Positions 4,867 through 13,463 are shown, numbered from the stretch's first letter. The stretch is DNA of 21,408 bases from CALGLS01 sp047626155 (GCA_047626155.1 JBLHRR010000096.1:1-21408); one strand, 5' to 3'. The notes: generated from the sequence alone by a model not told the origin. Translations and numbers: made by a program.

Positions 4867-7626
4867 ATGTTTCCACTCTCTAATATAGTTAACTATTTCC
4901 GCTCTTGTTATCAGGTAGATTTCAAAGCCATTACTATTCTCAATTTCTTTGGGAATAAAGTAGCAGATCAGTTGATCTTGGAGACCGCGGAATTGTTGAA
5001 TGGGAAGTTGTTGCAGTATCCCGTAGATTCTGTATGGGGAGCGGAAATGGAAAAAAACCTGGCGCTTCACTCTCAAGAAAAAGCTTTGTATTGTTGTGCG
5101 TTTTTTCTTTCTGGAAAAATGAATATCATTGGAAAAGCAAGGAAGGTGTTTACGCCTCTTTACATTTATCCTGTAGATTTATTGGTTGAGCACGAAGTGT
5201 ATTACCTCGAATTGGATGTAGAGAATGTGGTTATCAATCCTGTCTTTATTGATTTCATTCGTAGCCAACCAGGTGGTGCAGACCTCACTTATGACGCCCT
5301 AGCCGAAGCCCTACCAAAAGGACATATTCAATTTGATGAAATGCATCAGATTGAAACCGTGTTATCCCAATTGATTCCAAACTTAGACATTTCAAAATTG
5401 GATGACTTTCCGGATTTGATGAACAGGGAAGAGTTAGAGAAGATTTCTAAGAAACGAAACGTAGGTACCAAATTATCTTTATTGCCAGCCATCGGAGTCG
5501 GCTTAATACAAAAACCTACTGGCTCACGCGGGATTTTGAATGAACTCGAAAAAATGGCAGATGACGACGATTTTTCGGCTATTATTTCAGATTTATTTAC
5601 GGATTCAAAACAACTAATAAACCAAGGCAAAGCTCAACCTATATTAAGCCCAGTAACACTCAATGAAAGTCAGGAAGGGGTGTTGGATTCTTGTGACAAA
5701 CATCGTATTTCAATGGTGGTTGGTCCTCCGGGCACTGGTAAATCTTTCACGACGGCGGCATTGGCAATCAACTTAATCAGTCAAGGGAAATCAGTCCTGA
5801 TCGCTTCCAAAAACAACCAGGCTGGAAATGTAATTGCTCATAAAATAGAAAAGGATTTTGGGCTAAAAAACATAACCATAAGAACTTCAAAACGAGGTTA
5901 CCTCAATACCTTGCAAAGAAGACTGGATGATATTCTTCACAATTATTCCGGTAGAACAAAGGAGTTTAGTGAGATAAAGAAACTGAGAGTTGCACTTCAA
6001 AAACTAGAGAAAGAAATCATTCAGCGTGAAAATATTCTACGTTCCAGAACAGCCGATGAAGTTGAATGGGGACAATTTTTCCATGATTTCCAAGGTAGCT
6101 TTTTTCAACAATTTAAAAAAAGTCTGATCACTTACCGCGTTAATTCCAGGATTGGCTTTTGGACTTTAACAAAAGGCTTGGACACATTAGTCGCTCGTTT
6201 AGAAAAGGCAACCAAGCTTCTTATTCGAGCAAATTTTGATTATCAATTATATAGTGCGCTACGTAACGATCGCATTCATCTCACCAAGCTCCTACACGCA
6301 TTACAATCAGACACCGGCAATTTAATGCAGGAACAATTTACAAAACTAAATTTCAAATTCATTCTTCATGCATTACCCATTTGGACCGTTAATTCGATGG
6401 ACGTATACCAAACATTACCGCTGATCAAAGAGCTGTTTGATGTAGTCATTATTGATGAAGCAACGCAATGTGATATTGCCAGTTCATTACCTTTATTACA
6501 GCGAGCGAAGAAGGCGGTGATTGTAGGTGACCCAAAACAACTTCGACATATTTCATTTTTATCAAAAAAGCAGCAAAGCTATTTTGCGAAAAAGCACCAA
6601 ATAGATGAGCAACTGGGGCACAAAATAAACTATAGAAAAAGTAGCTTACTAGATCTAGTTTCCGCCGTCATACCGAGCCAGGAGCAAGTTCATTTTTTAA
6701 ATGAGCATTACAGAAGCATGCCTGATATTATCGATTTCAGCAACCGTCATTTTTACAATAGTAAACTCAGTATAATGACCGCTACTCCTACGACCTTAAA
6801 AGAAAAGAATGTTTTCTTACATCAAACAAATGGAACTCGAAACAGCAAAGGTCAAAATGAAACAGAGATAGAAGCCATCATTGAAAAAGTACGACAGCTT
6901 ATCGATTATGAAGCAGATTTAAATAAAAACCTTTGTCAAAGTATAGGTATTCTTTCTCCTTTCCGAGCGCAGGTCACCTTATTAAAAAATAGAATCCGAA
7001 AAGTCACTAGTGCAAGAGACATGACCAGACATCAGATATTAATTGGAACACCTTTTCATTTCCAAGGAGAAGAACGCGATGTAATGTTAATCTCTTTTGT
7101 ACTCGATGACAACAGCCACCCTTCTAGTTTTATATATTTGAATCGCCCCGATGTTTTTAATGTCAGCATCACCAGAGCACGCTCTTTGCAACATGTATTT
7201 AGCTCTGTATCATTGGACAATTTAAAACCTGATCGTCTTTTTACTAATTACATTCACGAAGCTTTAAAAGACCCTGTAAGCGATTCTGATATTTCAACCT
7301 ACCATGAAGAAGATGATTTCATGGAAGAAGTAGTTTCATTGTTAGAAAAATGGAATGTAGATCACATTTATAAATCATATCCTATTGCAGGAATGGAGAT
7401 TGACATTGTGGTCGTACATGAAGAAAAGACATTTTGTATAGATTTGATTGGCTTTCCAGGTGATTACGTAGAGGCCTTCCCCATGAACCAATGGAGCATG
7501 TTGGGCCGGATTGGAGTAGCGGCTTTTTCCCTACCGTATTCTTCTTGGTATATCAATGGTAAATCTACTAAAAAAGCTTTGCAGCAGTTTATCTTTGGAC
7601 GAAAAGGAAAGAAACAGCAGTTATGA
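4867..7626 (+). CDS. SF1 (DNA2/NAM7-like) helicase with C-terminal Vsr/PD-(D/E)xK-like nuclease domain
   Basis: 919 residues. Residues 1-270 form an unrecognised N-terminal domain. The helicase core (about 270-800) has Walker A GPPGTGKS at 286-293, Walker B DEAT at 530-533, motif III GDPKQL at 554-559, an HYRSMPDIIDF segment, QGEERD at 733-738 and VSITRAR at 766-772 with the arginine finger. A helical insertion of about 200 residues lies between Walker A and B, as in AAA_11/AAA_12 helicases. The end (about 815-915) reads YPIAGMEIDIVVV (838-850) then FCIDLIG (856-862), the pattern of a Vsr/MTES_1575-type restriction nuclease-like fold. Asp846 is at the metal-binding position and Asp859 replaces the usual Glu; a second acidic residue is not obvious, so activity is uncertain. 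The expected biochemistry is ATP-driven nucleic-acid unwinding coupled to cleavage or binding. Such fusions are frequent in phage-defence contexts, but here the gene is alone, with no methylase or other defence partner next to it. Confidence 0.88.
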   Translation: MFPLSNIVNYFRSCYQVDFKAITILNFFGNKVADQLILETAELLNGKLLQYPVDSVWGAEMEKNLALHSQEKALYCCAFFLSGKMNIIGKARKVFTPLYIYPVDLLVEHEVYYLELDVENVVINPVFIDFIRSQPGGADLTYDALAEALPKGHIQFDEMHQIETVLSQLIPNLDISKLDDFPDLMNREELEKISKKRNVGTKLSLLPAIGVGLIQKPTGSRGILNELEKMADDDDFSAIISDLFTDSKQLINQGKAQPILSPVTLNESQEGVLDSCDKHRISMVVGPPGTGKSFTTAALAINLISQGKSVLIASKNNQAGNVIAHKIEKDFGLKNITIRTSKRGYLNTLQRRLDDILHNYSGRTKEFSEIKKLRVALQKLEKEIIQRENILRSRTADEVEWGQFFHDFQGSFFQQFKKSLITYRVNSRIGFWTLTKGLDTLVARLEKATKLLIRANFDYQLYSALRNDRIHLTKLLHALQSDTGNLMQEQFTKLNFKFILHALPIWTVNSMDVYQTLPLIKELFDVVIIDEATQCDIASSLPLLQRAKKAVIVGDPKQLRHISFLSKKQQSYFAKKHQIDEQLGHKINYRKSSLLDLVSAVIPSQEQVHFLNEHYRSMPDIIDFSNRHFYNSKLSIMTATPTTLKEKNVFLHQTNGTRNSKGQNETEIEAIIEKVRQLIDYEADLNKNLCQSIGILSPFRAQVTLLKNRIRKVTSARDMTRHQILIGTPFHFQGEERDVMLISFVLDDNSHPSSFIYLNRPDVFNVSITRARSLQHVFSSVSLDNLKPDRLFTNYIHEALKDPVSDSDISTYHEEDDFMEEVVSLLEKWNVDHIYKSYPIAGMEIDIVVVHEEKTFCIDLIGFPGDYVEAFPMNQWSMLGRIGVAAFSLPYSSWYINGKSTKKALQQFIFGRKGKKQQL

Positions 7627-7661
7627 ATAATCACTGCTTAGTATTACACTAAAAATAATTT

Positions 7662-7742
7662 CCCGATTCCTTTCGTGGAAACAATTATATAAATCACTCT
7701 CCCTGTGGTCGTTTTGATTTACATAATCGTTTCCAAATCGGG
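7662..7742. terminator. Long imperfect hairpin between convergent genes (putative bidirectional terminator)
   Basis: Left arm CCCGATT...GGAAACAATTATATAAATCA (7662-7696) and right arm TGATTTACATAATCGTTTCC..AATCGGG (7715-7742) are complementary over about 27 bases. There are two mismatches and a 7-base insertion (CTTTCGT region) in the left arm; the loop is about 18 bases. It ends in ATTTAATTTTT on the plus strand. It lies between the stop codons of the convergent helicase and DinB-family genes, where it could terminate both transcripts. The length and the bulge suggest it may alternatively be a remnant palindromic repeat. Confidence 0.6.
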
Positions 7743-7758
7743 ATTTAATTTTTCGTTG

Positions 7759-8334
7759 TTACTTAGCATCTCCATCATCCAAAAAATCATCCGTAAAATG
7801 ACCCCGCCTTTTCTCTTGTTTAAACTTCCCTTCATTGTAGGTCTTAGAATCTCCTTTCGGGATTGACAAATTGCTCCAGTCCTCCCCTTTTACCATTTTT
7901 CCCAAAAACACAATTTGTCCAATATGATAGGCATAATGTGCGAGTTGACGGTTAATCGCCTCTACAATAGTGTGTCCTTGATTTCGGATGTAAACGAGTT
8001 GTTGGAAGTTCTCTTCATCCACCGAAGCGATGGCTTTAAACAAACAGGCCCAACCTTCCTCCCAACGTTGTAGTAATTGTGCTTTAGTTTTGATCAAGTC
8101 CTCAAATTCCTGGTCTCTATTCCGCCACTCTTTTTCGCCATCAGTAGTGAGGAAGTCCGTCCAACGGGAAAGCATATTTCCTGTGATGTGATTGACGATA
8201 ACCGCTATCGAGTTGCTCTCTGCATTGTATTGCCAAAGGAGTTCTTCTTCAGTCAGCTGAGCGAAAGTTTTGTCTCCAAGCATCTTGTAATAATCAAATT
8301 GTTTTTTGACGGATTCTAGATAATTGGATTCCAT
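7759..8334 (-). CDS. DinB-superfamily (DUF1572) protein
   Basis: 191 residues, predicted four-helix bundle. The DinB/YfiT-like metal triad is visible as His49 (VNHITGN), His133 and His137 (LAHYAYHIGQ). N-terminal text such as QFDYYKMLGDKTFAQLTEEEL and the WTDFLTTDGEKEWRNRDQEF segment fit the DUF1572 branch. Family knowledge: DinB-like proteins bind a divalent metal, and characterised relatives are thiol-dependent S-transferases (bacillithiol, mycothiol). Molecular function of DUF1572 members is not established. ATG start at 8334. A charged tail (KQEKRRGHFTDDFLDDGDAK) follows the bundle. It is preceded by a minus-strand secreted-protein gene with a 101-base gap, so it may be co-transcribed or have its own promoter. 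Confidence 0.85.
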   Translation of the reverse strand: MESNYLESVKKQFDYYKMLGDKTFAQLTEEELLWQYNAESNSIAVIVNHITGNMLSRWTDFLTTDGEKEWRNRDQEFEDLIKTKAQLLQRWEEGWACLFKAIASVDEENFQQLVYIRNQGHTIVEAINRQLAHYAYHIGQIVFLGKMVKGEDWSNLSIPKGDSKTYNEGKFKQEKRRGHFTDDFLDDGDAK

Positions 8335-8435
8335 TTTGATTTAAATTTAATTTTTTTCAACTTCAATCGTAACTTCAATTCCCTTAGTTTGCGAACTGAG
8401 CGATTTCCATTTCCATTTAAATTTTGATTTAAACC

Positions 8436-10868
8436 TTATTGCCCCAGAACCACAAGCACCTCCTTCTCATCTCCACACCTCACCTCCACGAAATATAGCC
8501 CCGCCATTAGCTTTGATCCAATTTCCAAAAAACCTCTTCTGGAATTCAACTCATAATACAACAACTCTTTCCCGAGCGCATCAAAAACACGAACTTCCGC
8601 TTCCGCTAATGACCCAAAATTATATTCCAATAGAAAATCTCCTCTGAATGGATTTGGAAAAGTCTTCACATTTAAGGTGTGTGTCCCTGCTGTTATGACC
8701 GACTCATCCCAGGCGCGGAAAAAATCTATAGCGGCCTCATCATAGGAGTTATTAAAATTGCCACTTTGCGCTTCAAAGATAAAACGCATCTCTTTAGACG
8801 TTGTGATGAAATCGTGTACTTGGTATTCTGTCATTTTCCAGCTTGGATAATCCACCGTATCTCCTCTCCATTGTTCCACCAGAACGGTATCAATTCCGTT
8901 GTACATTTTAAAATCCAACTGACCTCCACCATCTTGTAAGGACGTTAAAAAAGGGCCACGCAAACTCGTCAACCAATGAAAGAAAGATACTTTAGGATTG
9001 CGCCAGGTGGACATGTCAATTGGTGGGGAAGTGATCCGGGTAAAACCTATAAGTGACGTTTCGCGAACGCCTTCTTCACCATTCCCAGTCAACAAGGCAT
9101 AGTTGCCAAGGTCTTCAGGTACGTCTATTGAAGGAGACAAATATTGAGACGGAACACTATTGCTGTAAAAGATACTCCCGATCGGCCTTTCCCGAACCCA
9201 GGCACCCTGTTCTGTATCTTCACTGACTTCCCAACCCAATGGCAATAGGAAATCATCTTCATAACCTTGTTCTAATTCAAGGTCCAAAGAACCCGATGTA
9301 AGGCTAATGTTATCCTTCATCGTTGTTGTATGTGACCAATGGCCTGCGACTACCTCATATTCATCCGGATAAAAATCCGCTACCGTATAATTGCCATCTA
9401 CATCAGTTGTGACTTCATACAAATAAAAATCATTTTCAAAACGCAAGGACGCAGCTGGAATACCCGCTCCGGTACTCGTATCAGTTACCCGACCACTAAA
9501 TGTAAAGGACACCGCAGGGTCAAGAGCGACATCTAATGTAGCGGTCTCGCCATTTGTCATTTCTATTGTTACCGTTTTATCTTCATAAAATTTTTCATGG
9601 AAATAAACTTCGTAATTACCTGCTCCGGCAAGTCCAGTTTTGTAATTTCCAAAAGCATCTGTTGTTGTTTTTCGGTTTGTAACCAATAGCTCGATTTCGA
9701 CATTATTTAAAGCGGCACTAGTAACCGCATCTGTAACTTTCCCAATCAGGTAAGAGGCTCTAACATAGTTCGGAGACAAAACATACAAACCCGTTTGTCG
9801 ATCTGTGGCTAAAATGTTTCCGGAAGGTAAAAAGGGATAAGCCCCCCAACAACCAAAGAAACCAGTCCCTTCCGTTTCATAGGTATCATAGTTTCCGACT
9901 TCAATCAGATTGTCTGGATTTTGTGCATCTACCACCACTACCCCATCTGTGTAATGTGAAATAACCAGATAATCATTCAATACGTGTACATTATGTGGGA
10001 TTGTCGCTTCTCCAATAGAAGCCTCTGAAAAAAAACGATCTAAAAATTTAATGTCGCTAAAGTCACTAATGTCATAAGAAGTGGTTGAAGCAAAGGAACG
10101 TTCATCGGTTGTAAAAATAGTGTTAGAATCATCAGAAAGCCATGCATTGTGGGTAAAGTTAGAAGGAGTTTCCCGCGAGCCCAGCAAAATGGTATTCCCT
10201 TTATCCGATACATCGTATACCCCCAGCTGTCCCGCACTAATTTCAGAAGCATACATAATGTTGTCTCGCACATAAATGTCATGCGCATATTCCGGCGGAC
10301 CATAGTCTATAAACGAAGGCATCCCCGGTGTGGTAAAAGCATCAAAGTAAATGGTTTGTCCTCCATCCAAATTGGTTCCGCATAAGTAGCCATAACCAAA
10401 TTCATCAATAAAAATATTATGCGCCGATTGAAAAGTAGAGTCCGGTATGTCATTCCAAAAGAAGAAAGGCATCGAGTTCGGTAAGTCTGACAGATCCATG
10501 ACAAGCAGTCCATCAGGACAGTTGTCACAAACGGAATAGCCCGTTGTTCCCCAGGTTTTCATATCTCTCCAAGTCGTTTCTTCTCCTTCTACAAAAAACA
10601 ATTCTACCGGATTTGCTGCATCTTCTAGTGATACCACCGATACGCCAGACTGCGTTCCCACCAGGGCATACTCCGTTCCATCAGGGCTGACATAACCCCA
10701 GATATCATTCACATTTTGCTCATAGTCAAGGTTGCCGACAAAGTCCATATTGAGCTGTGCAAATAGCGCAAACGGAAGGCCTAGCAAGAGGGTGAAAAAG
10801 AGCTTTCTAAAAGGAACCGTAAAAATCGGAAGTATTCTAAAGGAAGGTTTAGATAACATTGCATTCAT
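8436..10868 (-). CDS. Secreted choice-of-anchor B family protein with T9SS C-terminal sorting domain
   Basis: 810 residues. An N-terminal hydrophobic signal peptide ends near FALFAQ (about residue 38); the better signal peptide start may be Met4. Residues about 40-370 match the choice-of-anchor B region (VNDIWGYVSPDGTEYALVG, LLVMDLSDLPNS, HNVHVLNDYLVISHYTDG), a beta-propeller of LVIVD-like repeats. Two carboxypeptidase regulatory-like (CarboxypepD_reg) Ig-fold domains follow at about 373-450 (GKVTDAVTSAALNNVEI) and 453-530 (GRVTDTSTGAGIPAASL). A jelly-roll-like region is at about 533-720. A type A T9SS sorting domain begins near 731 (KTFPNPFRGDFLLEYNF) and ends with AGLYFVEVRCGDEKEVLVVLGQ. 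Expected route: Sec export, then T9SS across the outer membrane and attachment at the cell surface. The ligand or enzymatic role of the propeller is unknown. The gene is intact and GC content matches neighbours. Confidence 0.92.
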   Translation of the reverse strand: MNAMLSKPSFRILPIFTVPFRKLFFTLLLGLPFALFAQLNMDFVGNLDYEQNVNDIWGYVSPDGTEYALVGTQSGVSVVSLEDAANPVELFFVEGEETTWRDMKTWGTTGYSVCDNCPDGLLVMDLSDLPNSMPFFFWNDIPDSTFQSAHNIFIDEFGYGYLCGTNLDGGQTIYFDAFTTPGMPSFIDYGPPEYAHDIYVRDNIMYASEISAGQLGVYDVSDKGNTILLGSRETPSNFTHNAWLSDDSNTIFTTDERSFASTTSYDISDFSDIKFLDRFFSEASIGEATIPHNVHVLNDYLVISHYTDGVVVVDAQNPDNLIEVGNYDTYETEGTGFFGCWGAYPFLPSGNILATDRQTGLYVLSPNYVRASYLIGKVTDAVTSAALNNVEIELLVTNRKTTTDAFGNYKTGLAGAGNYEVYFHEKFYEDKTVTIEMTNGETATLDVALDPAVSFTFSGRVTDTSTGAGIPAASLRFENDFYLYEVTTDVDGNYTVADFYPDEYEVVAGHWSHTTTMKDNISLTSGSLDLELEQGYEDDFLLPLGWEVSEDTEQGAWVRERPIGSIFYSNSVPSQYLSPSIDVPEDLGNYALLTGNGEEGVRETSLIGFTRITSPPIDMSTWRNPKVSFFHWLTSLRGPFLTSLQDGGGQLDFKMYNGIDTVLVEQWRGDTVDYPSWKMTEYQVHDFITTSKEMRFIFEAQSGNFNNSYDEAAIDFFRAWDESVITAGTHTLNVKTFPNPFRGDFLLEYNFGSLAEAEVRVFDALGKELLYYELNSRRGFLEIGSKLMAGLYFVEVRCGDEKEVLVVLGQ

Positions 10869-11191
10869 AGTTTGATGATCTAGTGAACCAAAAAACGAAA
10901 GATGCGAAATATTAGTGGCGCTGGCAAGTGGATTAATGGGTTTGGGTAAGATGGGGACAAACTCGAAATGGAAACGGTGCTATGAAATTAGGTTTACTAA
11001 ACTTCCCTGTACGGTAGGGAAAAGTTTAGTAAACCTTAATTTAGAAAAAGCCCTCGCGACCTTATCCTAGAGGGTCCCCTCGCGCGTACTTGGCTATGCG
11101 GTTGCTCACACAGAGGTCGCAGAGAACACAGAGCGAGACGCGAATTTTTGTAGTGCTTAACTAAGAAATTGAGTTTAACTTAATTCTCTTC
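10869..11191. other. Non-coding spacer with palindrome and CACAGAG-type repeat
   Basis: No gene seen. It contains the large palindrome at 10985-11043 and a C/G-rich stretch (CCCTCGCG...CCCCTCGCGCG, about 11052-11086). After this comes a degenerate tandem, CACAGAGGTCGCAGAGAACACAGAG (about 11109-11133), of the CAGAG-type common in environmental Bacteroidota intergenic DNA. The promoter of the secreted choice-of-anchor B gene should lie at the left end, but I see only a poor match (CATCTTTC on the minus strand). Confidence 0.45.
10985..11043. repeat. AAAC palindrome, copy 2 (long form)
   Basis: Left arm AAATTAGGTTTACTAAACTT followed by CCCT; right arm AGGGAAAAGTTTAGTAAACC followed by TTAATTT. 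They pair over more than 20 bases with one- and two-base gaps around a GTACGGT centre. The GTTTACTAAACTT core is shared with the palindrome at 19355-19383 (AAGTAAACTT) and with 252-282. Confidence 0.7.
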
Positions 11192-11734
11192 TTAGTCTCT
11201 CGGCAGCCACCATCCCAACCAAGCTCCAATCAATCCCCAGGAAACCACGGTATCGATTAGGTAAGGAATAGAGTTGTTCTTAAACCAAATAGTATCCAAA
11301 TAACTGATGGTCAAATAGCCAATGGCTCCGATCATGAGAGAGGTGATAAGGGCCGTTTTCATATCCAGGTCGCGCATACGCATTAGTACCCAGCAAAGGA
11401 AAAACACAGCAAGCACATCGATGATAAATCCACGGATGAGGTTTATACCAAAGGTAGCTTCGTAGCTTTTGTGGTAAGAGACCATGGCCCAAGGTTTCCC
11501 GGTTTGGTTGGCCATCTGAGCGTTCATTTCTTCTTCCGAGGCATCCAATGGGGCGCGGGGTACGAAGTAAGTACCATCTTCAGTGAGGTGTTTGCTTATG
11601 TCAGCGATGAGGGCATCTTGGTTGGGGGTATGCTGCATCATGGATGCATGAATATTACCTGGTCCCCAAGAAGCGAATTGCCACATAAAAAGGATGAGTC
11701 CGCCAACGAGGGCGCCGATTAGTTGTTTTTTCAT
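11192..11734 (-). CDS. Small integral membrane protein, unknown function
   Basis: 180 residues. Four hydrophobic segments are apparent: 1-25 (ALVGGLILFMWQFASW), about 95-117 (INLIRGFIIDVLAVFFLCWVL), about 126-146 and about 155-177. A periplasmic-side loop of roughly 70 residues lies between the first and second (HTPNQDALIADISKHLTEDG and YFVPRAPLDASEEEM). The first segment has positive charges before it (MKKQ) and could be a signal anchor. Similar four-helix proteins occur in Bacteroidota, but I cannot name a characterised family. ATG start at 11734. The gene sits alone between the palindromic spacer and a terminator serving the upstream minus-strand gene. Confidence 0.75.
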   Translation of the reverse strand: MKKQLIGALVGGLILFMWQFASWGPGNIHASMMQHTPNQDALIADISKHLTEDGTYFVPRAPLDASEEEMNAQMANQTGKPWAMVSYHKSYEATFGINLIRGFIIDVLAVFFLCWVLMRMRDLDMKTALITSLMIGAIGYLTISYLDTIWFKNNSIPYLIDTVVSWGLIGAWLGWWLPRD

Positions 11735-11792
11735 AATAAGTTGTTTTGATGTTTTGTGAAGGTAATAAATTTATTTTTATTAAAAAACATCA

Positions 11793-11828
11793 ACAAAAAA
11801 CCCCGACCACAAAGCTGTGACCGGGGTT
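11793..11828 (-). terminator. Intrinsic terminator for the outer-membrane protein gene
   Basis: On the minus strand AACCCCG (rc of 11822-11828) and CGGGGTT (rc of 11799-11805) pair, with an inner CACA/TGTG stem after a 2x2 internal loop and an AAGC-type tetraloop. TTTTTTG follows at 11798-11793. It lies about 190 bases past the stop of the 12020-12622 gene and just before the 11192-11734 gene, so it insulates the latter. Confidence 0.85.
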
Positions 11829-11921
11829 GTACTATATAATATTGGGAAAAAATTTTACGCCTGATCTATTTAGCAGATCTGACTTTTTCTTTGGATATAA
11901 ATTTCTAAAAGTTGGTACTTA

Positions 11922-11959
11922 GTATTAATGACTCCTACTAATTAGGCAGCCATTAATAC
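11922..11959. repeat. Hairpin in the 3' region of the outer-membrane protein gene
   Basis: GTATTAATG (11922-11930) and CATTAATAC (11951-11959) are perfect complements, with an inner CCTA/TAGG pairing possible. It lies between the gene's stop codon and the strong terminator at 11793-11828, so the long 3' untranslated region is structured. A small 3'-UTR-derived RNA is possible but unproven. Confidence 0.5.
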
Positions 11960-12019
11960 CGTACCTATTTATGATGCGAACGAACATCCGAGCTCAGCTC
12001 TTTGTCCCTCCAAATTGAT

Positions 12020-12622
12020 TTAGAACTTTGAAGTCAAGCCCAGGTTGATTAATGATGCGCCGTATCCGATTTCTCCAAAAACACCGAAGTGTTTGGTCAT
12101 CATATATTTCACACCTACATAGCCAGAATACTTCATGCCATCATTGGTTCCTTCTTCGATCATGATGCCTTCAACGCGATCAACAGTTGGATCTAATTTC
12201 TGAACATCGGAAACATGGTAGCTAATCATGGCACCTCCATAAAAATCCGTGCGCGCTCTGTTAAAGTGTCCTTCTAAACGAGCACCAATAAGGTAAAAAT
12301 CGTTACGAACAACCGCTACATCCGTTGGGATTTCATCAGCAATATTCTCCTGAGACTGGTAGCCATTGGTAGAAGAGAAGCCAGCATAAGCACCTACGGA
12401 AACGTATTGTTTGATTCTGTAGTTCATCATGAAACTCATTGGAATAATTCTAGACTTACTATTTTGGGAAACAAAGGTTGAAAGCAATCCAACACCAACA
12501 GCAAATTCAACATCGCCTTTTTTAAATTCGACTTCTTCTGTCGTTACGTTTTGTGCGAAAGCAGTTTGTGTTGTAAATAAAGCAACAAGACAAAGGGTGA
12601 TAATAGGAAGTAGATTTTTCAT
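12020..12622 (-). CDS. Outer-membrane beta-barrel protein
   Basis: 200 residues. A Sec signal peptide (MKNLLPIITLCLVALF, cleavage near AFAQ at about residue 24) is followed by alternating short hydrophobic beta strands. Examples are GDVEFAVGVGLLSTF, MSFMMNYRIKQYVSVGAYAGF, DFYLIGARLEGHF, DFYGGAMISYHV, YSGYVGVKYMM and HFGVFGEIGYGASLINLGL. The C-terminal residue is Phe, the usual signature for BAM-dependent insertion. About eight strands would fit an OmpA/OmpW-like small barrel in the porin-family group common in Bacteroidota. No cargo or enzymatic function can be read from it. The long structured 3' region and terminator suggest a well-expressed monocistronic transcript. Confidence 0.85.
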   Translation of the reverse strand: MKNLLPIITLCLVALFTTQTAFAQNVTTEEVEFKKGDVEFAVGVGLLSTFVSQNSKSRIIPMSFMMNYRIKQYVSVGAYAGFSSTNGYQSQENIADEIPTDVAVVRNDFYLIGARLEGHFNRARTDFYGGAMISYHVSDVQKLDPTVDRVEGIMIEEGTNDGMKYSGYVGVKYMMTKHFGVFGEIGYGASLINLGLTSKF

Positions 12623-12903
12623 GATATTAAATTTTGTATAAAGTTAGTTAACAACAAAAAATTAACTTAGATCGCTGCCATCATTTAGTTAAAACAAATC
12701 GACTATAAGGAGAGTGCTTTAGCTAAATGATGGAGTGTACAGTGGTCTAAATTATTTTTTGTGTCATAATAAAATAGGGTTTCGTTTTGAATTAAGGCGA
12801 CCTGGTTTAGGGGTCAACTTTTAGCACAAGACAAAGTAGTATTACTACCAGGCACTTGTGTAACTGATTGAAAATTAATAATTTAAGTTAGATATTGAAT
12901 ATT
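12623..12903. other. Spacer with two inverted repeats
   Basis: No coding region seen. CCATCATTTAG (12678-12688) and CTAAATGATGG (12723-12733) form a perfect 11-bp inverted repeat with a 34-base loop, in the upstream region of the outer-membrane protein gene. This could be an operator or a structured leader. CACAAG (12825-12830) and CTTGTG (12855-12860), with inner GTAG/CTAC, form a hairpin about 45 bases past the stop of the small lipoprotein gene, probably part of its 3' end. Confidence 0.45.
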
Positions 12904-13089
12904 CTAGCAGGCAGTTGCTAGAGAGATTTCTGTTGTAGTAATAGCTTCTTCTGGTATTACTTTATCAACAGGGGTAGTTTTAGTTTCTGTTTCGTTTAGC
13001 GAGTTGTAAGGACATCCATATCCTCTTGCACATGAAGAAAATAATACTAATCCTAGAGCTACGATGACGATTGCTTGTAAACTTTTCAT
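12904..13089 (-). CDS. Small predicted lipoprotein, 61 residues
   Basis: MKSLQAIVIVALGLVLFSSC carries a short positively charged start, a hydrophobic core and a lipobox (LFSSC, Cys20), followed by a soluble part of about 40 residues. The mature peptide contains Cys26 (GYGCPYN), a Thr/Glu-rich linker (ETETKTTPVDK) and a C-terminal Cys61 (ISLATAC). A disulfide between the last two is possible. No family recognised. ATG start at 13089 after an AT-rich leader. It may be a membrane-anchored small protein of the outer membrane or periplasm. It lies next to a beta-barrel gene on the same strand, but the intervening spacer with hairpins argues against one operon. Confidence 0.7.
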   Translation of the reverse strand: MKSLQAIVIVALGLVLFSSCARGYGCPYNSLNETETKTTPVDKVIPEEAITTTEISLATAC

Positions 13090-13463
13090 GGTTGTCGTTT
13101 TTTTGTTTTGAAAAAAAAAATAATCGTTAAGTGTAAAAGGATTTGGTATCTATATATGTGCTTTTAAAAGTTTGAAAAAAAATGAAATCGTAATATAAAG
13201 GTAGAATGCTTATATAATGTTGGGATGAAGAAAAAGTAACTTTTTTGTTAACTAATTAATATCGCTTCTTTACTATATTATAGTCTCTTTAAGAACAAAA
13301 CGCTGCAAGGGATTCAGACTTTAATATTTAATTCTTCGAAATACTTCTATTAAGTTTAACAATACTTCTACTAACTCAGAAAAAATAAATTGCTCAATGT
13401 CTTTCATTGCTGCACTCCCTACTAAGACCCTTATTTGTAGCGTTACCCCTACTCGAAAGTGAA

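Noticed and set aside
10040..10528. Several overlapping short frames on both strands within the choice-of-anchor B gene
   Set aside because: All are out-of-frame shadows of a continuous 810-residue gene with recognisable domains and signal peptide.
11109..11133. CACAGAG-rich run as a functional direct-repeat array
   Set aside because: It is a short degenerate tandem of a type frequent in intergenic DNA, with no regular spacing or spacers.
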